Below are positions 60,368 through 64,000 of a DNA stretch of 64,000 nucleotides, one piece after another. The DNA comes from DATJMJ01 sp035503915. GTDB lineage: Bacteria; Actinomycetota; Acidimicrobiia; Acidimicrobiales; Palsa-688. The position numbers were made by a program, and so were the translations under genes. Within the stretch, counting starts at the first letter, position 1, and each line of letters begins with the position of its first letter. The notes below the pieces were generated by a model. The model had not been told where the DNA came from. It saw only the letters and a program-made list of their open reading frames with translations, and searched no databases. The stretch is taken from positions 1-64,000 of the forward strand of contig DATJSU010000050.1 of assembly GCA_035503915.1 (NCBI GenBank), given 5' to 3'.

Positions 60368-63300
60368 CTAGCCCTTCGGGCAGCCGGTGCCCTTGCCCCC
60401 ACAACCCTTGGGCGGCGGGGGAGGAGGAACCGTTTGGCTGAAGGTCGCGGCAGGCGAGGCAGGGCCGGTGCCGACTGAGTTGGTGGCGCTCATCGTAACC
60501 GAGTACCGACCGAGCGCGCTGACGTCGAACGTCGCCGTCGTCCCCGCCGAGGCTTGCTGGACCAGGCTCCCTGAGCTCGAGGCGGTTGGGCCGGCCCAGG
60601 CGACCGTGTAGGAAGTGACGGGCGAGCTCCCGCTGTCAGGCGCCGGCGACCACGAGACTGTGGCTTTCCCCCGCGCGGCGCTGGCTGAGGTGATCGTGGG
60701 CGCGCAGGGCGCGGAAGCGCCGACCGTGACGCAGACCGGAGCCGATGGGGCGCCCTCGCCGACCTGGTTCGTGGCGAAGACGGTCACCTCGTAGGCGCCT
60801 TGCGCCGGGACCTGCACCGCGGCCGAGGTCGCCGACCCAGCTTCGACGTCCTCGCCCCAGGTGCCCTGGCCGGCCCAGTCGACCTGGTAGCTGGTCGCGG
60901 GGGTGCCGCCGTCAGAGCCCGGAGGGCCCCAGGACACATTGACCGTGGTGCCTGCGCCGACGCTTGCCGAGACGCCGGTGGGGGCGGTGGGAACTGTCAG
61001 CGCGGTGGCGTGGAGCAATGGCGACTGGTCCCCGCTGCCCAGGCTGTTGGTCGCCGTCACGATAAAACCGTAGGAGACCCCGTACGCCGGCAAATTTATG
61101 ACCGTTGTGGTCCCGGCCGAAACCGGCTGGGTGACTGTCCCGTCGAGCCACGCCACCTGGTAGCTCGTCAGGGGCAGGCCGCCGTCCGAGGCTGGCGGGG
61201 ACCAGGTGACCGTGGCCTCGGGGCCGTTCGGGCCTGGTCCGGCGGTGACGCTAACGTCCAGCGGCGCGGTGGGGACCTCCTGCGGCGTGAAGGTCCCTGC
61301 GCTCGACGAAGCGCTCGGCCCCGCCGAGCTGGTGGCGTTGACGGTGACCGAATAGGGAACGCCGTAGGCCGGCACGTAGAAGAGCGCCGACGAGCTCGCA
61401 ACGGGAGCGCTACCGGTTGTGCCGTCCCCTGACCAGTTGACTACGTAGCCGGTGACCGGCGAGCAGCTCGTGCCGGAGGGGCAAGACCCTGCTTGGAAGA
61501 CGACGATCCCAGCGGGGCGCCCCCAGCCGCGTGCCGTGGTCACCGAATTGAGAGCCGGGGCAGGTGGGGGGGCAAGCGGGGCCGTAGTGGCGCTTGCCGT
61601 AGCTTCGCTCGTGCTCGAGCAACCGGTGCCGGCTTGGACCGTGACCGTGTACGCCGTGCCCGCGCTGAGGCCGCTCAGGGTGGCGGACGTCGCGCTGGCG
61701 CTCACCGTGGTGCTCTGGGGCCCGGCCGAGACGGTATAGCCGCTCAGCCCGCAGCCTCCCCAGATGGGTGGCTGCCAGCTGACGTCGAGCTCGGTGTTCG
61801 TTGCCCCGGGCGATGCCTGGACGTCCAAGGGCGGGCTTGGTTGTTGCGGCCATGGGCCCTGCGCGAGAGTGATGGGGCTGCCCAAGCCGACCGAGGCAAA
61901 GTCCGAGTAGGAGAACCCGAGCGCCGAGGCGGCGATCCCGACCGAGGCGTCTGCACCGGCCTGTACGTCCCAGCCGTTGCTGGCGTTGGGGCCTTCGTTG
62001 GGCCCGGCGTTGAGGGTGAGCTTGTCCTGCACTCCCACCTCTGGCCCGATCCCGGCGACATCGGGGATGCCGTACTGCACTTCGAGGGTGGGGCCGAGCC
62101 CCACCGCGACCGAACCCTGCCAAGTGCAAAGCGAAGTCCCATCAGCCCCGCAGTTGTCGTTGACGTTCGACGACCCGGTGAGGCCAAGGTTGTTGAAGCC
62201 ACTGAAATTGTTGCCGTTGTAGCCGAAGGAGAAGTTCGCCCCGACGCCGCTATTTGGGACCGTGCTCGTCAGGCTCTCGGTTGCTGACTGGCTGAACTGT
62301 TCCCCGACGCTCCCCCCGACAGAGACGGTGACGTTCACGATGAAGGTGAGGTCGCCGAACTCGCCGACGGGTACGGAGAACTGGGCCACCTCGAAGTTGG
62401 TCGAGAACTGGCAGTTGATGCCTGCGCTCGAGCTGACCGTGGCGGTGGCGGACACGTCCGGGTTGATCCAGAAGTCCCCCGTCACCTCTACCTGCCACGG
62501 CGCGTACCACGGCCCCCACGACCAGCCGAGACCGGCGGACATGCTCGGCTTGAAGCTCACAGACCCACCTACCGTGAAGCTTTGGCCGCAGCCGAAGCCG
62601 AACGTCGTCTGGGCCGGGACCAAGCGCCCGTGCTGGGCCGGTTCGTCCATGAGAGCTCCGAGGTCCTTGACTACCGGGGCCGCCGACACGGCGCTTGCGA
62701 CCAGGCGGCCCTGGGAAAAGGCGCGGAAGGGGGACGCAGCTACGGTTTGCAAGGAAATGCCGCTGGTCAAGGGGTGTGCTTCGGTGACGGTTCCCAGCAG
62801 GCCGTGAGGGAGGCCGGGCCCAGCTGGCGAGACGACGATGTCGCCCGGCTTGATCTGGCTGGTGAGGGTCGTCTTGCGGACCTGGAACCCCCCAAAGCGG
62901 GGGAGCAACCGACCGCTCGGTAAGACCACCAGCGAAGGAGGGACCACGATGGTCGTGAGCGGTGCCTGGTCGAAGTAGCTCACAGAAACGCTGGTGGGGT
63001 CAGGTATGAGCGCCTGCGAGACCGCTATGCCCACGCTCTCGTCTGGCAGGGCCCCCGTCGGCGTGGTCGGGTACGCGTCCCACGGCCGCCCAAGGGGGTT
63101 GGTGAAGGTGACCGGTTCGGCTACCAGCGAATAGTCGCCTTCACTGGTAAGGCAGAGCGAGCCCGAAGCGCTCAACGGGTGCCTGAAACCGCCCGGCCCG
63201 GTGACCAAAATGGCCGCCTGGGCCCCAGCCGGCAGGTCCGAGACGTCTACGGCGAGCGGCTTGCTGCACTCAGGCCCGACGTGGGGCCTTCGTGGCTGGC

Positions 63301-63478
63301 CCATCCCGGCCGTGCCGGCAGAGGCGGCAGGCCCTGCCGACGCAGGGGTCGCCGCGGCTACCAGGAAGACCGCCACCAAGGTTGCCGACACAACCTTGCC
63401 CCGGAGAGGCCGACGTTGGGCCTCTGGCGCGCCCACAGGCCGAAAGTGTACACGTTTGCGTCTTCCTCTTTGGCGCAC
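60368..63478 (-). CDS. Secreted fibronectin type III protein
   Basis: 1036 residues. A signal peptide (VVSATLVAVFLVAAATPASA) is followed by a unique region of about 500 residues rich in beta strands and Asn/Gly stretches. From about residue 545 four to five fibronectin type III modules follow, recognised by PPLDVQASP, ELDVSWQPP, YTVTVQAGTG, VTWSPPASDGGLPLTSYQVA, VNVSWGPPGSDGG and VSWSPAPDSG. The tail is PPPPPPKGCGGKGTGCPKG. Bacterial FnIII modules are spacers in surface or secreted proteins. The N-terminal region has no catalytic motif that I recognise. Confidence 0.82.
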   Translation of the reverse strand: MRQRGRRKRVHFRPVGAPEAQRRPLRGKVVSATLVAVFLVAAATPASAGPAASAGTAGMGQPRRPHVGPECSKPLAVDVSDLPAGAQAAILVTGPGGFRHPLSASGSLCLTSEGDYSLVAEPVTFTNPLGRPWDAYPTTPTGALPDESVGIAVSQALIPDPTSVSVSYFDQAPLTTIVVPPSLVVLPSGRLLPRFGGFQVRKTTLTSQIKPGDIVVSPAGPGLPHGLLGTVTEAHPLTSGISLQTVAASPFRAFSQGRLVASAVSAAPVVKDLGALMDEPAQHGRLVPAQTTFGFGCGQSFTVGGSVSFKPSMSAGLGWSWGPWYAPWQVEVTGDFWINPDVSATATVSSSAGINCQFSTNFEVAQFSVPVGEFGDLTFIVNVTVSVGGSVGEQFSQSATESLTSTVPNSGVGANFSFGYNGNNFSGFNNLGLTGSSNVNDNCGADGTSLCTWQGSVAVGLGPTLEVQYGIPDVAGIGPEVGVQDKLTLNAGPNEGPNASNGWDVQAGADASVGIAASALGFSYSDFASVGLGSPITLAQGPWPQQPSPPLDVQASPGATNTELDVSWQPPIWGGCGLSGYTVSAGPQSTTVSASATSATLSGLSAGTAYTVTVQAGTGCSSTSEATASATTAPLAPPPAPALNSVTTARGWGRPAGIVVFQAGSCPSGTSCSPVTGYVVNWSGDGTTGSAPVASSSALFYVPAYGVPYSVTVNATSSAGPSASSSAGTFTPQEVPTAPLDVSVTAGPGPNGPEATVTWSPPASDGGLPLTSYQVAWLDGTVTQPVSAGTTTVINLPAYGVSYGFIVTATNSLGSGDQSPLLHATALTVPTAPTGVSASVGAGTTVNVSWGPPGSDGGTPATSYQVDWAGQGTWGEDVEAGSATSAAVQVPAQGAYEVTVFATNQVGEGAPSAPVCVTVGASAPCAPTITSASAARGKATVSWSPAPDSGSSPVTSYTVAWAGPTASSSGSLVQQASAGTTATFDVSALGRYSVTMSATNSVGTGPASPAATFSQTVPPPPPPKGCGGKGTGCPKG

Positions 63479-63741
63479 CTAGCAGCCCGAGGTCGTGCCG
63501 AGCTCCGCCCCTCCCTCTTGTTCGGCACCGCCCCAGGGTGCCTTGATCGCATGCCTGAAGGCGGCGGAAAGCCCAGCTGGTGGCAGGGGGGCTAAACGCG
63601 CGGCCGCACCTCGCGGTCGACGACGCCGCCCTCCGGTCCGGGCCCGGTACCGGCGTAGGAAGGACGCGGAGGCACTGGCTGAGCGCGAGAATCGCTGGTG
63701 TTTCCCTTCGATAGTTAGTTCACCAGAGCTAGGAGGACGAT

Positions 63742-64000
63742 ATGACTGCCACCCAGGAAGACGCAGCGCTGGTAGTCCAGCTTGCTCGCTGGGGCACAGA
63801 GATGGGCCTGCAGGACGCTGGCGCGAAGATCTTCGCCGACGACTTCGATGTTGAGGAGGCGACGGCCGCCGACCCGCCGGTTCGGACGATACTTTCCTTC
63901 GGAGAGATCATCGGCACACTCGTGAAGCGGGGGCTCCTTGATCGCGAGCTCGTCCTTGACTTGTGGTCGGTGAGGCTGGCGTGGAGCCGCGTGGGCTCGG
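63742..64000 (+). CDS. Hypothetical protein, truncated at the right edge
   Basis: The ATG at 63742 has AGGAGGACG just upstream, a strong ribosome binding site. The visible 86 residues are helical and acidic: TATQEDAALVVQLARWGTEM, IFADDFDVEE, then SFGEIIGTLVKRGLLDRELV and LDLWSVRLAW. This pattern fits DUF4760-like hypothetical proteins, but I am not sure. The gene continues outside the window. The 263 bases before it contain no other gene. Confidence 0.75.
   Translation, partial: MTATQEDAALVVQLARWGTEMGLQDAGAKIFADDFDVEEATAADPPVRTILSFGEIIGTLVKRGLLDRELVLDLWSVRLAWSRVGS

Overview
The window is high-GC DNA from an actinobacterium. The evidence is a luciferase-like F420-type oxidoreductase, a probable DUF222/HNH-type start, a large LuxR (LAL) regulator, an adenylate cyclase-NB-ARC protein, many secreted proteins with repeated CPSxxxC motifs, and frequent GTG starts. 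A deep acidimicrobial or related soil lineage is my guess, not something the sequence proves. There are no rRNA, tRNA or CRISPR loci that I can see.

Left part (1-8.4 kb): the start of a probable HNH-type protein, an alpha/beta hydrolase, a 13-repeat secreted protein, a soluble PAS-chemoreceptor-like protein and a large GAF-PAS-GAF-PAS-GGDEF-EAL protein.

Core (8.4-29.5 kb): a coherent catabolic island. A DUF6951 protein and a small zinc-type URO-D methyltransferase converge on a xylulokinase gene. A clear cobalamin riboswitch precedes an unusual fusion of an NCS1 permease with a PfkB sugar/nucleoside kinase. A LacI regulator and an L-rhamnose-mutarotase-family protein are each preceded by a 16-bp LacI-type operator; the two sites are exact reverse complements. 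A single long operon (16.9-29.5 kb) then encodes a sugar ABC importer (binding protein, permease, single-domain ATPase), a cupin isomerase-like protein, a polyol dehydrogenase, a MocD-like diiron hydroxylase fused to a MocE-like Rieske ferredoxin, a second URO-D methyltransferase, a corrinoid protein, a MetH-activation-like protein, a RACo-type corrinoid reactivase and an SDR dehydrogenase. My reading is uptake of an O-methylated sugar or polyol, removal of the methyl group by two chemically different routes (O2-dependent hydroxylation and cobalamin-dependent methyl transfer), oxidation to a ketose and phosphorylation by XylB. This is the most interesting system in the window.

Degraded zone (29.5-39.4 kb): an isochorismatase-family hydrolase, an in-frame MocD/URO-D chimera, remnants of an NHL propeller, a tyrosine integrase, a relaxase, a DinB protein, a DUF5131 protein and its TcmP partner, a frameshifted GNAT gene, an intact VapBC toxin-antitoxin pair, an LLM oxidoreductase and two secreted proteins. 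It looks like the scar of an integrated mobile element.

Right part (39.4-64 kb): mainly exported proteins (CPSxxxC-repeat proteins, a lipoprotein, a large phosphoesterase, a fibronectin type III protein), two large signal-transducing ATPases, a three-gene membrane operon, a MerR regulator and a truncated gene at the right edge.
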